From assembly GCA_025999115.1 (NCBI GenBank), contig BNWW01000083.1:1-7432 (forward strand): a DNA stretch of 7,432 nucleotides, in the 5' to 3' direction. Positions 6,604-7,432 of the stretch are shown piece after piece. Position 1 is the first letter of the stretch; every line of letters begins with the position of its first letter. The position numbers and the translations under genes are program-made. Source of the stretch: Bacteroidia bacterium (GTDB taxonomy: Bacteria > Bacteroidota > Bacteroidia > Bacteroidales > Azobacteroidaceae). The notes beneath the pieces were generated by a model that was not told where the DNA came from, did not search any database, and saw nothing but the letters and a program-made list of their open reading frames with translations.

Positions 6604-7432
6604 ATGAAAAGAGTCATACTTCTTATCTTTTCTTTTTGTTTCATAGCAAGTTTGCCGGCTGTAAACCTCCAACTGACAAATAGTCGTTACGAATTGAATT
6701 TCAGTACGGACAACAACAGCTACGAACTGAAAGAGTTGTCGAGCGGAGCCGTGCGTACTTTCACGCCTGCTTTCTATGTAGTGTTCAAATCGGCAAAGCC
6801 TACCGTTGGATTGTCCGAAATTACGGAAGACTTTAATTACAAAACGGTTGCTTATGGCGGCGATTTGGATTTATTTTCTTCCAATGCCGGAGCGTTTACG
6901 CTTCGGGGAACGCCGGCTTCGGTCAGCGAATCGAATGGCGTGATTACGCTTGTGTATCAAGATAATACAAATTATCAGCTAACGGCGCGGATAGAACTTC
7001 CTGCCGGAAATGAAGAACCCGTTGTGGAAACTTCGTTGAAAGCGCTTACTGCCGGATATTTCTCCGTCGGTTTTTATGGTTCTCCCGAATTAGACAGGCA
7101 GGAAACGGTGGAACTATTCCAGCCGCTGCCTTTTACCGGTATGCGCGTGCCGGCTTCGTCGTATATGACGCCTGCATTTTTAGCCACTTTGCCCGGAACT
7201 TTCCTCACAAGCGGCGTTATTACTTACGGTGTTTTTGCCGATCCGTCGGAATTTCCGTTCAACCCGCTGCCCTGCACCTTGGCGCGCAGCCCGTTTGGAG
7301 TGGCATTGAAAAACCGCTCCGGTTACGGAAAGGAACTGAAACCCATGGTTTGGGCGCCTATCATTGGAAACGCCGATTCGCAATTGGCAGCCAATGCCGT
7401 GAAGAAATTCAAATTCCGTCCGTATGTAACCT
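6604..7432 (+). CDS. Exported paralogue of the preceding toroid protein, N-terminal part only (runs off the window)
   Basis: Open from the ATG at 6604 to the right edge with no stop, giving 276 visible residues; the protein must continue. The N-terminus (M-K-R, hydrophobic 4-17, then LPAVN) is a signal peptide with probable cleavage after A19. C12 sits in the hydrophobic core and is not in a lipobox, so a soluble periplasmic or secreted protein is expected. The visible part is beta-rich and collinear with the N-terminal domain of the upstream gene. Residues 150-175 match its 165-190 at 14 of 26 positions without gaps (AGYFS, later QPL). PF-x-PLP (218-223) and FGVAL-x-N (231-237) correspond to 233-238 and 245-251 there, and the WAP-x-x-G block (250-255) to FAP-x-x-G (261-266). 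It starts 23 bases after the upstream stop. By analogy an alpha/alpha-toroid core should follow past the edge; that is a prediction, not seen. Confidence 0.92.
   Translation, partial: MKRVILLIFSFCFIASLPAVNLQLTNSRYELNFSTDNNSYELKELSSGAVRTFTPAFYVVFKSAKPTVGLSEITEDFNYKTVAYGGDLDLFSSNAGAFTLRGTPASVSESNGVITLVYQDNTNYQLTARIELPAGNEEPVVETSLKALTAGYFSVGFYGSPELDRQETVELFQPLPFTGMRVPASSYMTPAFLATLPGTFLTSGVITYGVFADPSEFPFNPLPCTLARSPFGVALKNRSGYGKELKPMVWAPIIGNADSQLAANAVKKFKFRPYVT

Larger units (their letters stand above)
1..7432 (+). other. Predicted single transcription unit: symporter, FAD oxidoreductase, two exported paralogues
   Basis: All four genes lie on the same strand with junctions of 20, 24 and 23 bases, too short for a normal Bacteroidota promoter plus leader, and no strong terminator separates them. 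The symporter's own start, the operon promoter and any regulator or SusC/SusD genes must lie upstream or downstream of the window. The gene set (two exported proteins, one uptake protein, one cytoplasmic redox enzyme) reads as a catabolic route for an external carbohydrate, which is inference from context. Confidence 0.75.

Noticed and set aside
7180..7383. Open frame of 67 codons on the - strand near the right edge
   Set aside because: The + strand here is continuously open and homologous to the upstream gene, so this is a shadow.

Overview
The window holds four co-directional genes on the + strand, packed with only 20, 24 and 23 bases between them. It looks like the middle of one operon, cut at both ends. 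The Bacteroidota (probably Bacteroidales) are the best guess for the host. The reasons are moderate GC judged by eye, AT-rich leaders with no Shine-Dalgarno sequence, and a gene set typical of carbohydrate-use loci in that phylum. No rRNA, SusC/SusD pair or other firm taxonomic marker is present, so the assignment is an inference. Similar gene sets also occur in Lentisphaerae, Verrucomicrobia and Planctomycetes.

Layout: (1) 1-1439, the 3' part of a sodium:solute symporter (SSS family) that has lost its N-terminus to the window edge. (2) 1460-3742, a complete cytoplasmic FAD-dependent oxidoreductase of the FAD_oxidored (PF12831-like) type, with a long beta-rich C-terminal extension. (3) 3767-6580, a complete exported 937-residue protein with an N-terminal beta domain, an alpha/alpha-toroid (six-hairpin-like) core and two C-terminal beta domains. 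I cannot place it in a named family. (4) 6604 to the right edge, the first 276 residues of a second exported protein, whose visible part is homologous to the N-terminal domain of gene 3. It runs off the window.

Working model (inference): the two exported paralogues bind or cleave a carbohydrate, probably in the periplasm. The symporter imports the product with Na+, and the FAD enzyme oxidises it or an intermediate in the cytoplasm. Nothing in the window identifies the substrate. There are no RNA genes, mobile elements, CRISPR arrays or long repeats, and no gene-free stretch over 30 bases. No promoter or terminator can be seen; both probably lie outside the window. The best lead for something undescribed is the tandem pair of unassigned toroid-type exported proteins coupled to the oxidoreductase and symporter.
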